Source of the DNA: Limnanthes douglasii subsp. nivea
Taxonomy: Eukaryota > Streptophyta > Magnoliopsida > Brassicales > Limnanthaceae
Reading direction: 5' to 3'
Length of the DNA: 64,000 bases
Assembly (NCBI GenBank): GCA_036936605.1
Contig: JAUPFV010000004.1
Span: forward strand, 285,490,009 to 285,554,008
Of this stretch, positions 45,651 through 57,071 are shown in pieces. How positions within the stretch are numbered: position 1 is the stretch's first letter; every line of letters starts with the position of its first letter. The notes under the pieces were generated by a model. The model was not told the DNA's origin. It saw nothing but the letters and a program-made list of their open reading frames with translations, and made no database searches. The position numbers and the translations under genes were made by a program.

Positions 45651-46746
45651 TTCTCAAATCATTTCTGGATAAAGAACCAGAGCCCGCCAAACCAACATCC
45701 ATGACCACTTACCATTGACATCTCTCGTGGCAATGACCAATTTCAAAGCCGACGGTGCTCCTATATTTTTTTTGAACCTGGACTTACAAGTATATATGTC
45801 GGTTTTGAGCAGAGATTCTATAGTAAGTAAAGGGTTTAAACTTTTGAATACTATTGTAGGACGCCTCCAAATAGAAGGCACTGAAAGGGCTGAAGTAGCT
45901 ACTATTGTGTTAATAGTTTTGTGTTTGTTTGCTGATCTAATCTGTGTATTTAGAATATGTACAACAATGAGGATTATGTGGGAATTGCTACTGCAACATC
46001 AGGCTTTGGACAATTACAGTAAGAGACCAATAGTAGTTGGCTTGGGACTGCAAATATAAACACCTGGAAATGGACATCAATGGTATGCTCCAGGTTTTGT
46101 GCTGTAACATTTAGCACCATGCTTTGGACTGCATCGGTAACCACCCTGATTTGTGATGTTAAGGTAACCACCATGTATTGAAATGTTATGCTTAGATTTA
46201 GTTTTTGGACTAAAATGGTTAGTATCATGATTTATGATGTAATTCTTAACTTCATGCTTTGGAACGGTCGAGTGATGTTGAGTAGGTAATAAGGAGAGTG
46301 GATAGCGAAGGTAGAATATTGGCGCAAAAAATCCATGTATTGAACTGTTACGCTTAGCTTAGGCTATGGATTGCAACAGTAAGCACCAGGAGTCCATGCT
46401 TTAGAATGATCCAGAGATGTTAAGCAGAGAAGAATGAGAATGGATAGCGGGGATAGAAGATTGACGCTTCCCGCTTAAACTCATTGCAACATTCACCTAG
46501 GGAGAGCAAACCAAAAGGCTCTAAATGGTTGTGCATAAAGGAAGTATCATGCAAAATAACATAGAGCGACTAACTTACCTTCTAATGTAAGTTTTAACAT
46601 GGGTAAAATGCAGGTTGATGAAGCAGGATATCATTGGGAGAACCAACACGTTGTTGGAGTCGTGCAGCCTGTAAGGAAAAACTTTGAAGGATCAATCCAA
46701 GACTTGTTCAATGTGTTCTTGGTTCTGAAACATGATTTGATTCGTC
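45651..46746. other. Unidentified, moderately GC-richer locus interrupted by the Tat insertion
   Basis: Base composition is closer to coding than in the neighbouring kilobases. A minus-strand frame (45654-45881) reads GAPSALKLVIATRDVNGKWS and includes a GGTAAGT that could be a splice donor (complement of about 45712-45718). A plus-strand piece at about 46612-46750 reads VDEAGYHWENQHVVGVVQ and reaches the insertion point. Between them are diverged repeats of an agtccatgcttt(g/a)ga unit. None is assigned to a family; it may be a host-gene remnant. Confidence 0.3.
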
Positions 46747-46751
46747 AATAA

Positions 46752-47130
46752 TGGTGAGGTTTATTTTGAGCTCAGGGTAGTTTTGTCAAGTGTTTTCGAC
46801 AGTTTAGAGAGTATTAAATGTTTTAGTGTGGAGTAGTGAGATATTTGAGCTGACTGGTTGTATTAAATGTTCATTACCCTCATTAATGAAAGTAGTTGGG
46901 GTATTTATACCCTTAATTGTGGACCCATGGGCTTTCGGGTCAAATTATGGAACCGGGTCATGTTTAAGGACTCATTTACTTATTAAGCTGATTAGCACAT
47001 TTCTTAGTCAGAAAGTGTTTAGTCATTTTTTAATTTTGTCCTGTCCCGATAGTTCAGTGGTAAGTTTATGTCCGAATTGTCCTTGTACGGAAATCTCAGT
47101 AAGCAGTGATTAAGTTATCCGGACTCATTA
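46752..47130 (-). repeat. Tat element 3' LTR
   Basis: Matches 56688-57066 along its whole length with scattered substitutions. The outermost base pair on the inner side has changed (TTA for TCA on the plus strand). Confidence 0.9.
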
Positions 47131-47147
47131 GTAGCCCCTTTTTTAGG
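47131..47147 (-). other. Tat element polypurine tract
   Basis: The minus strand reads CCTAAAAAAGGGGCTAC directly before the 3' LTR, the position and composition expected for the plus-strand primer. Confidence 0.7.
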
Positions 47148-47456
47148 CCTTGTCAAAAACCTATGGCAGGACTAAAAATTTTGCTTATTCAGTGACGACT
47201 TTCTCTGATCCACTAATGCATCTAGCTTGAAGTTTGTCTGAACTAACTTTCCTCGTAATTCTAAGAGTCTTTCTTTGGATCGTGGGACACGTGTCACAAT
47301 CTTATTCGACCTACCAGCCGTCTTTTACCTAGATTGACGCTCCCACTTAAACTAAAAAGTAGCCTATGCATTAAAGTTTTCCCACGTCTGCGCCGTCATT
47401 AATTATTGCAAAAACCTCTTTGTTTTTTCTTAGGTATCACTTACATTTTTCACTAA

Positions 47457-47464
47457 TATATAAA
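47457..47464 (+). promoter_or_regulatory. TATA box of the antisense ORF
   Basis: TATATAAA on the plus strand lies 93 bp upstream of the antisense ORF start codon, followed by a pyrimidine-rich leader. It is placed to drive transcription opposite to the LTR promoter. Confidence 0.55.
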
Positions 47465-47556
47465 CCATTTTTTCACTGTTCTATCATCTTCCTTACTCAA
47501 AAAACTTTCTCGAGAGCTTTATATCCTTTCTTTCAAACTTGTTCTTGGATTCTTTT

Positions 47557-48937
47557 ATGTTCACGGCTAGAAACGCTCTTGTAAAAGGCGGCTGGTTGAA
47601 CTTGTCTGAGATACAGAACGCTAAAAAAGTTGAAAGGGAGAATCGTATCGTTGTTGGTCTCCCAGTTTCCCCGAGTGAAAAATCTTATAAACCATCCCAA
47701 GAAGCTGACCAAGGATCATCTTCCACAAGAAATCCAAAACCCAAATGGTTGTTCAAAACAAGCCTTTCATCAATCCCATCAGGCTCTTTTGTTCAGGAGT
47801 CACAACCCTCCACTACCAAAGAAAAAGAAGTATCAAGTGTTAGAAGACCCTCCCCATTCTTAGCTATGGGCTCTGATATTGAAAAATCTCCAGAAAAACA
47901 TACTCCACGTCGGGTGGCTCGTTTGGTGAAAGCCCAAGGAACTATTTCACAAGATAAGCCCTCCAGATCAGAGACTCCTAAAGCCATATCCAAAGATAAG
48001 TCCTCCGGATCGGAGGTGTCTAAAAAAGTCTCACAAGACAAGCCCTTCGGATCTGAGACATCCAAAGTAGCCTCTCAAGCGAAATCCTCCGGAACTGAGC
48101 CTCAACCGGACACCAGGCCTTTGGAAACAACTGGTGCTCATTCATTCGGACAGACCGTAGAACCAGAGGCTAACACCTTTCCATCCAAAACAACTGATAA
48201 ACCTTCTATAGTGATGGAAAAAGCGATGGAAGACAACACTGAAGAGGCCCCCTTCGAAACCGAGGCCTCAGGTCAAACTGGGGATGCCACCTCTAATAAA
48301 GAGGGTAAAGGCAATGTTAAAGTTGGTGTGGTTCATCCAGATTTCCCAGAGTTTTTGGAGGGCAATTTAGGGCCTTGCTTAAAAAAAGTTAATGTTAAAT
48401 ACTTGATGGCCATGCACAACATTAATTACGTCTGTACTCACACTGCTGAATTGGGTTGGATCCGGACAAAGTGGGGGATTCCAGAATCAGTAAAGGTGAG
48501 GATACCAGTCACACCGGAGACTCCGATAGACTGTAAGCTCAACGAGGTGGTCATTTTTACAGAGCTGTTGAACTGGGGACTTCGGTTCCCATTAGACCCA
48601 GAAATTGTCAAGTATTTTCACTTGATAAAACTTTATCCTAGCCAATTGAGTCTGAACAGTTGGTACTCTCTCCTCACCTGCATTATGGCATCGAGGTTAT
48701 CTATAATCCCTCTTCCCATAGAATGATTTGTCGCTGTGGCAAGCCTATGCAAGAATCACCACATCCCATTCTACCACCACAACATGGAAAATAACTTCAA
48801 AGTGGTAGACGACTTGCTGGAGTTAGAGAAGTATTAAAGAACCCAATTCTTATTCATCAATGGGCCATGGGAAAATGGGAAGAAAATCAAATCCAAGACC
48901 CACCCTAGTATGCTTACTAGTAGGTGGAAGAGTATAT
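47557..48937 (+). pseudogene. Antisense ORF of the Tat element, exon 1 ('putative gypsy-type transposon' domain)
   Basis: The ATG at 47557 opens a 389-codon frame (MFTARNALVKGGWLNL). The N-terminal half is polar and Ser/Pro/Lys-rich, with a repeated SQDKPSxSE(T)-type unit at about residues 138-190. The C-terminal part, LGWIRTKWGIPESVKVRIPV followed by ELLNWGLRFPLDPEIVKYFH and LSLNSWYSLLTCIMAS, matches the plant 'putative gypsy-type transposon' domain known from extra ORFs of Tat elements. TGA at 48724 and TAA at 48837 interrupt the frame, which then reads on through INGPWENGKKIKSK and SRWKSI to a splice donor at 48938. The function of these proteins is unknown. Confidence 0.75.
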
Positions 48938-49022
48938 GTAAGCTCTTCAATTTTGTTTTTCATGTTCTTCTTTTCACTTCACAAATATTTCACTCCTGAA
49001 TTATTCATTACTTCTTTTTCAG
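48938..49022 (+). other. Probable intron in the antisense ORF
   Basis: 85 bp, starting GTAAGC and ending in a pyrimidine run with TTTTTCAG. It is T-rich between two coding-like flanks, and removal keeps the reading frame from SRWKSI into LPKEYTGYLEEG. Confidence 0.6.
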
Positions 49023-50501
49023 TGTTACCAAAGGAGTATACCGGATATCTGGAGGAGGGGCAGACTACATGTACCAAACTGAATGCATGGGCCATTGGGG
49101 GAATGCTTTCCACAACTGCTTTACCTCCGGCAATATAGTGAGATCTCATCTGTGGAATACCACAGGTCGGAGAGATCTTACATGGGAAGAATTGACCACA
49201 CCCCTCCTCTAGGTTTCATCCTCAAACGGATAGAAGAAGAAAAAGATGGTAAACTGGTCTTGTTCTCTAGAGCCAAGGCTCCCAGTAAAATGAAGGGGAA
49301 GAAGAAAAGAACTGCAACAGAAGCAGTTCGGGCAGCCATAAAGAGACCGGTTCGGGGAACCAAGGAGAGATTGATGCTGTCTTTCTCAAGGTAGTTGAAG
49401 ATGAGACTGTTAATGAGGCAGGAGGACCACCAAATCCACCAAATCCAGAAGGACCGAAAAAGGGGGGCAACCAGTGACGAAAGGGCTGCCAAGAAGAAAA
49501 AAGTCACCTTAGGGGAAGAAATAATTCTTCGCCGTTTGGAGCTTCTTCCTCCTCCTGCTCCTGCTAACCCCACCTTGGCAGAGAAAATTCCAACATATCT
49601 GCAACTCGGAGAGGGTACCGGAGGAGGGATTGACATCAGAGCCCTTCAGGACATCGGTCTTTACTTCACCAAATCAGAGAAAGATGACTTTGATGGTCCA
49701 TTCTGTCCTTCAGGTTCTTCCAACATGGTGACCTACAACGGTAAGTCTTTTTCTATCTCTGAAGACCAAGATACGGTGGCCCATTCTCTTCTAGGTCATA
49801 TTCAACTAGTGCTCGATTTGGGGAGGCAGGTGAAAAATAAATCCACCCTTATCAACACCCTTAATACTGGCAAGGAGTCTCTGTCCACAAATTTCCTCAA
49901 TGTTAATCAGAGCATAAAATAATTAAAGAAAGAGCTTGAAGTATTGAGGAAGGACAAGGAAGATCTGTCGACCAAGCTGGCCACTTCGGAGAATGCTAAC
50001 ACTGAGCTTCAAACTAAGTGTTTTGGTTTGGAGGAAGATCTTTCAACCTTAAGGGAGGACATGAAGACCAAAGATGGTGCCATCCAGACCTTGTTCGGGG
50101 AGAAGACTTCCCTAGAAGATGCTGTGTCTAAGGTAACCAAGGAGAAAGAAGACTTGGAGAAGGAGCAGGAACAGAAAATTCAGGCTTGAATTGATAAATA
50201 CACCAATGAGGTGATAGATTCCTTGGAAGCCAGGTATGCTGAGGTGAAGTTTGACATGGTGCTGCTTTTCCATGAAACGTTTCCGAAGAAAACATTTGGT
50301 CCCTTGTAGAAATATGTGGAGTACGAAGACATCCCGTTCTATACCATGGTAGATGGTGACAAGAAAAACTACTCCAGTGGAATCGATTCTACCACCGATG
50401 AAGAGGAAGGGACCGGTAAGAGTTCAAACATTGAAATTAGAAGCCCCAAGAAAGGAGGTGATACAGGAACATCCAAAGGGAATAAGTCCCAAGGTTTTTA
50501 A
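49023..50501 (+). pseudogene. Antisense ORF of the Tat element, downstream exon(s) with coiled coil
   Basis: After the intron the frame gives LPKEYTGYLEEG and a block to TAG at 49136. It then continues in shifted frames: 49083-49394 with a lysine/arginine-rich stretch (KMKGKKKRTATEAV), and 49395-49922 with VTLGEEIILRRLELLPPP. From 49944 to 50189 comes a predicted coiled coil of Glu/Lys/Leu heptads (KEDLSTKLATSENANTEL). The tail at 50316-50501 is acidic and ends after KGNKSQGF. A frameshift, or a further intron, is needed near 49130 and again at 49394; stops at 49920 and 50187 show decay. Confidence 0.65.
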
Positions 50502-51031
50502 CTATCTTTTATGTTTTCTTAAGTTTGTGAGTTACTAAATTCCTTGGATGGCCAAGTCATTTTTGTAATTGTATCCGGTTTGAGTCCGGATAAGTGTTTC
50601 ACAACACTTAAAGTCCTTGGATTGCCAAGGCATTTTTTGAATTTTAGTAACGTTATCTGGTTCATACCCGGACAGGCTTATCTATCAAATTTTTCTTTGT
50701 TCCATGCTTGCTTTCAATTTTAATGGCTAATGTTTAAACAACCCTAATTTACTACAAAAGTATTTAAGATAAGAGTGTTTAATATCTCCGATGACATGTG
50801 TTTAATGGTCATCATTCACCCAGATTAACCCGATCTGTCAAAGATCCTCAGTATTAAATTGAAGACTTAAAAAGAATTGTAATAAAACCACATCGAATAT
50901 TTTATGAAGACATCATATTTTATTGAAAAAATCAGACACCTCATTAAAAAACCCCCGCGCCACCAGTGTAGGAAAGAGTATGCCCCATAATATTTACATT
51001 GACTTTTAACAAGTAAATATTTACACAAATT
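50502..51031. other. Junction between antisense ORF and integrase
   Basis: Non-coding, about 500 bp. It has two diverged copies of an (a/t)ccttggatggccaag(t/g)cattttt unit (about 50540 and 50613) and is probably where convergent transcripts of the two strands end. Confidence 0.5.
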
Positions 51032-52100
51032 TTATTCCAAATATAACGTGAGGTGTTCAATATTCCATGGGTGCTTCAAAATTCTTCCATCTTTGCCTTG
51101 AAGCCTATATGTCCCAGGCTTAAGCTTTTCGAAGACCTCATAAGGGGCTTCCCATTTCGGATCCAACTTACCAAACTGCATTTCCTTAGTATGCAAGAAA
51201 AAGTTTCTTAAAAATTTATCTCCTGGTTGAAAATCCCTTCTCTTGATCTTGGAAGAAAATCTTCTCCTCATCAATCCTTGATAGTGGGTTGTTCTAAGAT
51301 GAGCTTTAACCCTTCGTTCTTCAATTAAGTCCAACTGACTCCTAATTGCCAACTCATTGGCTTGTTCAGAATAGTCTCGGTTCCTGTATGATGGTAGGGT
51401 TGCTACTATAGGAGTAATTGCATCCATCCCATATACCAAGGCAAAAGAAGACTCTTGAGTAACAGCTCTAGGAGTAGTCTGGTATGCCCACAACACTTCT
51501 TGCAAATAGCTTGCCCATTTTCCTGCAGCTCCTTCTAAATTCTTTTCTAAACCAGACTGAATGGTCATGTTTGCCACTTCAACTTGGCCATTTACTTGTG
51601 GGTGGAAAGGAGAAGAGAAGCAATGCTGAATGCCCCTGGAGGCACAGAAACTCTCCATATCCTTGTTATCAAATTGTGGCCCGTTATCTGTGGTTATCTT
51701 TTGTGGAACCCCAAATCTGCAACAAATGTTAGACACGATAAATTTTATAATAGCTTTTGAAGTAGTTCCCGCCAGGGGAGCTGCTTCTATCCATTTTGAG
51801 AAATAATCAATGGCTACAATAATAGTCCTGCACCCTCCGGCCGCCATTGGTAGAGGCCCAACTAAATCTAGTCCACAACGAGCAAAAGGAACTGGCTCAT
51901 AAATAAACTCCATAGGAACTGCTCGGATATGAATTTCGTTACCATACCTTTGGCGTGGGTCACACTTTTTCACCAATTACTTAGCATCTGCCATTTAGTA
52001 TGGCCAATAGTATCCGGCCAATAAAACCCTCCGGGTTAGAGCTCTGTAACTACAGTGTGCTGATCCCTCTCCATCATGTAGTTCGGATAAACAAAATTGG
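51032..52100 (-). pseudogene. Tat element integrase, broken at the N-terminus
   Basis: A 314-codon open part covers most of the enzyme, which inserts the cDNA into host DNA. The zinc-binding domain ends CDPRQRYGN. The catalytic core has FARCGLDLVGPLP and IDYFSKWIEA (first Asp, residues about 35-65), KITTDNGPQFDNK (second Asp, about 92-105) and a FHPQVNGQVEVANMTI segment that carries the catalytic Glu. It ends with the C-terminal WEAPYEVFEKLKPGTYRL. Upstream pieces of the zinc finger (WPDTIGHTKW and neighbours, to about 52060) are cut off by stops. Confidence 0.85.
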
Positions 52101-52200
52101 GACTCCTCAGCCCCCAGACAATGCAGGAGGGGTCTGCTGAACGATTTTTTTTATGAAGAACCTATCTTATGATCAAGAAACCACGAGCCTTGTGCTTCAT

Positions 52201-53328
52201 TTACCTTGCCATAGCTTTCTCCAGACGCAAAATCCCATCAGAGATGTATTGAAGAAGAGGAAATGTCCAATCTTCATATTGAAATACTTGTACACTCAAG
52301 CTCTCATCCTCTTCCTTGTTCTGATTTGATTGTATGGATGGGAATTCTTGTATATGAATCCATGGGTAGGACTCAAAGTATACTATAGTTGCCAGTGTAT
52401 TTTCTGATCTAGACATGTGCTCATAACAAATATTCTTGAAATTTGCAGCCACCTCTTTAATAATGAATAAGTATTTGATCAATTTTTCCTTCTTCGCCTC
52501 AGACTGACCTTGAATGTGGTGGATAAGAAGCTGAGAATCGCTCATCATCTTAACTCTTTTAGCCCCACACAGATGAGCTAACTTAAGACCAGCTATAGGT
52601 GCTTCGTATTCAGACTCGTTATTAGAGGCCCTGAACGTAAAGCATATAGCCTGATATATTTTATTACCGTAGGGAGAGGTTAAGAAAATTCGAGCCCCAC
52701 GACCCATTGTGCTAGACCCACTATCCGTCCGGACAACCCATACTTTTTTAGTCTTTTCCTCTGAGGCTTGTTTAGAACTTCTGTTTGAATGCAACTCTAC
52801 CAGGAAATCAGCAACAGATTGAGCTTTGATGGCAGTTCGTGGAGCGATATCAATATCATAATCATCCAACTCTAATGACCACTTGGTCATCCGGCTCGAA
52901 ATGTTTTCCTTCTGAAGAACATTCTTTAGTGGAAAAGACGTTCGAACAATGATTGAATGAGACTGAAAATACGGCTTCATTTTTCTGGCAGCAATCACTA
53001 AGGCTAGTGCCAGTTTTTCAAGTTTTAGATATCTCTTCTCAGCATCTATCAGACTCTTGTTGATATAGTACACCGGACGAGGATAATTGTCCACTTCTCT
53101 TACCAGCACTACAATTATAGCATATTCTGATACAGCCAAGTATACATAAAGTGTTTCTCCTTCAACAGGCTTAAAAAGGGGTTTTGGTGAAGACAAGTGT
53201 TTCTTTATTTTATCAAAAGCTTGGCTACATTGTGAAGACCAATTGAAGTCTTTAGCACTTTTCAAAGTCTGAAAATATGGAGCACATTTGTCCGAAGACC
53301 TTGAAATAAAACGATTTAAAACGGCCAA
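52201..53328 (-). pseudogene. Tat element RT-associated and additional RNase H domains
   Basis: 375-codon open frame. The first part is the RT-linked RNase H: MAVLNRFISRSSDKCAPYFQ, CSQAFDKIKKHLSSPK, YYINKSLIDAEKRYLKLEKL and LELDDYDIDIAPRTAIKAQS. The second part resembles an additional RNase H1-type domain: VWVVRTDSGSSTMGRGA, then NNESEYEAPIAGLKLA and KRVKMMSDSQLLIHHIQG, ending RSENTLATIVYFE. A duplicated RNase H is a Tat-lineage character. A frameshift separates this frame from the reverse transcriptase. Confidence 0.82.
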
Positions 53329-53336
53329 TCTTCTTG

Positions 53337-54116
53337 TCAGCCTCTGTACTTCTTTAATATTTCGAGGGGGTACATTTTCAACAGGGCATCAAGCTGGTCT
53401 GGATCAGGCTGTATCCCTTTTTCATTTATCACATAACCCAAAAAAATTCCGTATTGCACCCTAAACACACACTTTTCTGGATTCAACTTTAAATTCACCT
53501 TTGTCAAGTTGGAAAACGTTTCTTGAAGATCGAATAGGTGAAACTCCTCTTCTATACTTTTAACCATCATATCATCGATGTACACTTCCATATTTCTACC
53601 AATCTGATCAACAAATGTTTTGTTCACCAACCTCTGATAAGTAGCACCAACATTTTTTAAACCAAAAAGCATCACCTTGTAGCAATGAAGACCCCTATCT
53701 GTAACAAAAGTATTGTGATCTTGATCCTTCGGATCCACCTGGATCTAGTTGTACCCAGAGAAGGCATCCATGAAAGACAACAACTTGTTTCCAGATGTTG
53801 AGTCCACCAACTGATCTATCCGGGGAACTGGGTAAAGATCTTTTGGGCAAGCTCTGTTGAGGTCAGTAAAATCGATGCACATGCGCCACTTCACATTCTT
53901 TTTCTTAACTAAAACTAGGTTGGCAGTCCATAAAGGATAGTGAGACTCCTTTATGTGCCCCATCTTGGTAAGTCGGCCGACTTTTTGAACTATTACATTC
54001 ACTTTCTCCTTAAAGAAAGCTCTTCTTTTTTGCACAACAGCTGCAACATCACTCCGGATGGACACCTTGTGTGATATAACACTTGCAGGCACTCCGGTCA
54101 CATTAGCATACACCAA
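53337..54116 (-). pseudogene. Tat element reverse transcriptase, one in-frame stop
   Basis: The two open parts (54116-53745 and 53738-53337) are in the same frame, separated by a TAG in the GYN-IQ motif (Gln codon CAG to TAG). Motifs are LVLVKKKNVKWRMCIDFTDL, NRACPKDLYPVPRIDQLVDS, LLSFMDAFSGYN, then FGLKNVGATYQRLVN and the catalytic YIDDMMVKS (D-D at residues 55-56 of the second part), followed by LNPEKCVFRV. Confidence 0.88.
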
Positions 54117-54119
54117 GCA

Positions 54120-54539
54120 AAAACATGTTGGTGATCTGACAAAAAGGACAACAACTTTATATTTAATTCTGGTGCCATTTTGGAGCCAATTTTAACAATT
54201 CTTCCGTCTACCAGAGAGTGGGTTTTAACTTCTTCAATTGGTATCAAAACACCAGGGGTCTCTCTGGGGTCATCAATTTTACCCTTACCCCAGAAGGCCC
54301 CAATAACTGCTAATATTCGTTAGCCCGGACTGCCCCCAAAGTTTTAGGAGCAAATACAGTTGCATAACATTCCCTTGCTATCTTTTGGCTACTCCGGACA
54401 ACTCCCACTTGTCCTTGAACTGCATACTTTAAACATTGATGAACTGTTGAGGCCACAACATGCATCCTAGAGAGCCAGGACCTCCCAAATATTGCATTGT
54501 AGCATGTGGGTCAGTCCACCACAACGAATAGCACCCTGA
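54120..54539 (-). pseudogene. Tat element linker between protease and reverse transcriptase
   Basis: Polyprotein-like sequence in broken frames, with CFCLVYANVTGVPA running into the reverse transcriptase. Stops and frameshifts prevent a continuous reading. Confidence 0.55.
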
Positions 54540-54854
54540 CTAATTCTTGAAGGGTCTGTTTCCCAACAACACTTCCTCCTCAAATTCCCCGATTACATCC
54601 GCAGAGCTTCCTGTAAAGCCCACAATGGTTCTGTTTGATCGTTGAATAACGGCTAGATTTTTCATCTGCTTATACAAACTTAAAAAGAGTATGTTGGATG
54701 AACTGCCCGTATCTACTAGAATTCGTCTAATATCATTGCCCCTAATTGAAGCTCCTATCACTACAACATCCTCATGAGGCCCAGGTATATTTCTTAAATC
54801 ATCTTCATCAAAAACATTGAAAAGAAAAGGAATTTGGGACTGATAAGAAGACAT
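54540..54854 (-). pseudogene. Tat element aspartic protease
   Basis: 104-codon frame with PHEDVVVIGASIRGNDIRRI and the active site VDTGSSSNILF (D-T-G at residues 48-50), followed by a flap-like IVGFTGSS. It is in the same frame as the gag C-terminal part, from which a single stop (TAG in LAT-LEGG) separates it. Confidence 0.85.
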
Positions 54855-54866
54855 ACCTCCCTCTAA

Positions 54867-55634
54867 CTAAGTGGCCAGAGTGTGAACATGTCTCTTCCTT
54901 GAAGAAGGAGTTGGTGCAGTTATGGTGTCCCCTCCAAATATAGTAAGTGACTCAAAAAAGCTTATGAGTCTGGACACCGTCTTGGTTTGTTCTGTTATGA
55001 CCCCTACTTTATTCCGGGTTGGATCACGATCCAAATACTCCAAATCAACATCAAATCTTTTAAGGATTACCATAGCCCATTCCGGAGCAGATTTTCCCGC
55101 ATTGTTTGTTGGGCCAGTTCGGGGAGCATTGTTAGACATGTTTCCACTCATTCTCTTGACATAAGCTCCCAGCTTGCCTCTTTCAATAAGATTATGCACC
55201 TCATGCTTTAAAGTGATATAATCATCGGTGTTATGACCAATATTATGATGATACGGGCAGAAACAAGTATTACGACTTTCCCGGGGAGATTGAAGTGCTG
55301 CTGGTTTCCGCAAATGAACCTCATCTTTAGCCTTGTCATAAATGGTTGCCACATTTTCTTTTAACTCTGCAAAGCACTCCAGTTGGACCCAAAGACCTTG
55401 TTTATTTTTTGACTTTTGGCTCTGAGCTGGATTTGGGTGGGAATGAGCTTGTTTGGCCCTGTTGGATCCCTGTCCGTTTTCTTTGGCCTTGTACCCTGAC
55501 TGATTTTGCTTTGGAGCTGCTGGAGCAGACCTTACCTGTCTGTGTACCCTAGTCTTTTTAGTTTCATCCACGTTGATTTTCTTTCCCACCTGGTTTAACA
55601 AACTACCCCAGGTCATGGCATTCTTCCTTGTCAC
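54867..55634 (-). pseudogene. Tat element Gag C-terminal part
   Basis: 255-codon frame. It has a lysine/glutamine-rich basic stretch, then CFCPYHHNIGHNTDDYITLK (a zinc-knuckle-like C-H-H motif, residues about 124-143) and LIERGKLGAYVKRM, typical of Tat gag. It is frameshifted relative to the N-terminal part. Confidence 0.75.
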
Positions 55635-55788
55635 TAAATCAGCTAGATATCTAGGGTTTAACCCTTGTCTCAGAGAAGATATCAGCTAACCCATTCTTGG
55701 TATTTATAAACCGATTTATATAGTCTTTGAACGACTCATTTGGTTCTTAGGCACAATGGATGATAGTATCTCTATTGCACTTAACCTC

Positions 55789-56616
55789 CTAGCTCCCCAC
55801 AAACTGCCTTCGGAAGGAAACCCAAAATGAGTCAAAGTTCCTGATACAACCCTGAGGCAAACTGTTGTACCATTTCAGAGCACTTCCCGTAAAATATTGG
55901 GAGAATGCCCTACATAGAAGTTTGTCATCGTCATCAAAATTCATCATGAAGTTCTTGAACTGCTCCAGATGATTGTCCGGATGTTTACTCCCGTCATACT
56001 TGGGGAGGTTTTCGGACAGGATCTTGGCAGACAATGGTGACTGTCTCCAATTCCTGCTACGACTAAAAATTGTGTCTTCATTTGGTGTTGCAAAAATACA
56101 TGGTTCATCATGGAAAGCAAAATGATCAATCAGCAACTGATCCACATTCTTGTGAATATGGCTGTGAGATGACCCTTTGCCCAAATGCCTTTTAAGTTGC
56201 CCATGCCTATCGTTTTTTCTTGAATACTTCTTAACTAGCTTTTGTTTCTTCCTGGACCTCCCCTCATCACTACTTGATGACAAGGACTCCTCAAGCTCAT
56301 CCTTGTTCGAAGAGCTACTAGAGGACTCAGAATATGAACTTTCCACCAGCTTGGACCGGTGAAACTTCTTTGAACTGACAAACGTCTTTTTTGTACTTAA
56401 ATGAGTCTTTGCTGATGGGTCATTCTCCCTTGGGTTGTCAATATGGTGAATGGCTGACGCCTTTGACTTTTTCATTAAACTCATCTCTACCTTTTTAATA
56501 ACTCTCAATGCCTCTATTTCAGCTCTCAACTTATCTCGCTCCTCGGTGGTGTATTCATTATTTTCCCCAACCACCTCCACCATAGGTGGTGGAATTTCTT
56601 GCTCGTTCGGATCCAT
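55789..56616 (-). pseudogene. Tat element Gag N-terminal part
   Basis: 275-codon frame from the ATG at 56616 (MDPNEQEIPPPMVEVV). A coiled-coil-like start and a Ser-rich acidic region (residues about 92-117) lead into the retrotransposon gag domain: LSAKILSENLPKYDGSKHPD, HLEQFKNFMMNFDDDDKL and YFTGSALKWYNSLPQGCIRN. It ends in a stop after RRQFVGS; in related elements the protein continues. The start codon lies about 70 bp inside the 5' LTR. Confidence 0.82.
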
Positions 56617-56670
56617 CCGAACAAGTCTTTTTGCTCGTTTTGAATGCTAGATTCAGGCACCTTCTCCTCC

Positions 56671-56684
56671 CACTGTGGTCGCCA
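56671..56684 (-). other. Tat element primer-binding site
   Basis: TGGCGACCACAGTGG-type sequence on the minus strand, three bases inside the 5' LTR. It resembles the TGGCGACTCCACTGG-like sites of Tat/Ogre elements; the tRNA was not verified. Confidence 0.65.
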
Positions 56685-56687
56685 ATT

Positions 56688-57066
56688 TGGTGAGGTTTAT
56701 TTTGAGCTGAGGGCAATTTTGTCAAGTGTTTTGGAAAGTTTAGAGAATATTAAATGTTATAATGTGGAGTAGTGAGAGATTTGAGCTGCCTGGTTGTATT
56801 AAATGTTCATTACCCTCATTAATGAAAGTAGTTGGGGTATTTATACCCTTAATTATGGACCCATGAGCTTTCGGGTCAAATTATGGAACCGGGTCAAGTT
56901 TAAAGACCCATTTACCTATTAAGCTGATTAGCACATAGCTTAGTCAGAAAGTGTTTAGTCATTTTTTACTTTTGTCCTGTCCGGATAGTTCAGTGGTAAG
57001 TTTATGTCCGAATTGTCCTTGTCCGGAAATCTCAGTAAACAGTGATTAAGTTATCCTGACTCATCA
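56688..57066 (-). repeat. Tat element 5' LTR
   Basis: The minus strand starts TGATGAGTC and ends CCTCACCA, adjacent to the primer-binding site. It carries GGGTATAAATAC as a TATA box (complement of about 56836-56847). Confidence 0.9.
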
Positions 57067-57071
57067 AATAA

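Larger units (their letters stand above)
46752..57066 (-). mobile_element. Tat-lineage Ty3/gypsy retrotransposon with antisense ORF, complete
   Basis: 10.3-kb element. The LTRs are 46752-47130 (3') and 56688-57066 (5'), 379 bp each, ending TG..CA in the 5' copy. The exact 5-bp target duplication AATAA lies at 46747-46751 and 57067-57071. On the minus strand gag, protease, reverse transcriptase, RNase H and integrase lie in gypsy order. Between integrase and the 3' LTR a long region is coding on the opposite strand. This layout, the TGGCGACCACAGTGG primer-binding site and the protein motifs fit the Tat lineage (Retand, Grande and Ogre relatives). Stops and frameshifts make it non-autonomous. 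Confidence 0.9.

Noticed and set aside
49178..49636. 152-codon minus-strand ORF in the Tat element
   Set aside because: It is the shadow of the antisense ORF's exons: the plus-strand frame has the lysine-rich and coiled-coil parts, and this one has no domain.
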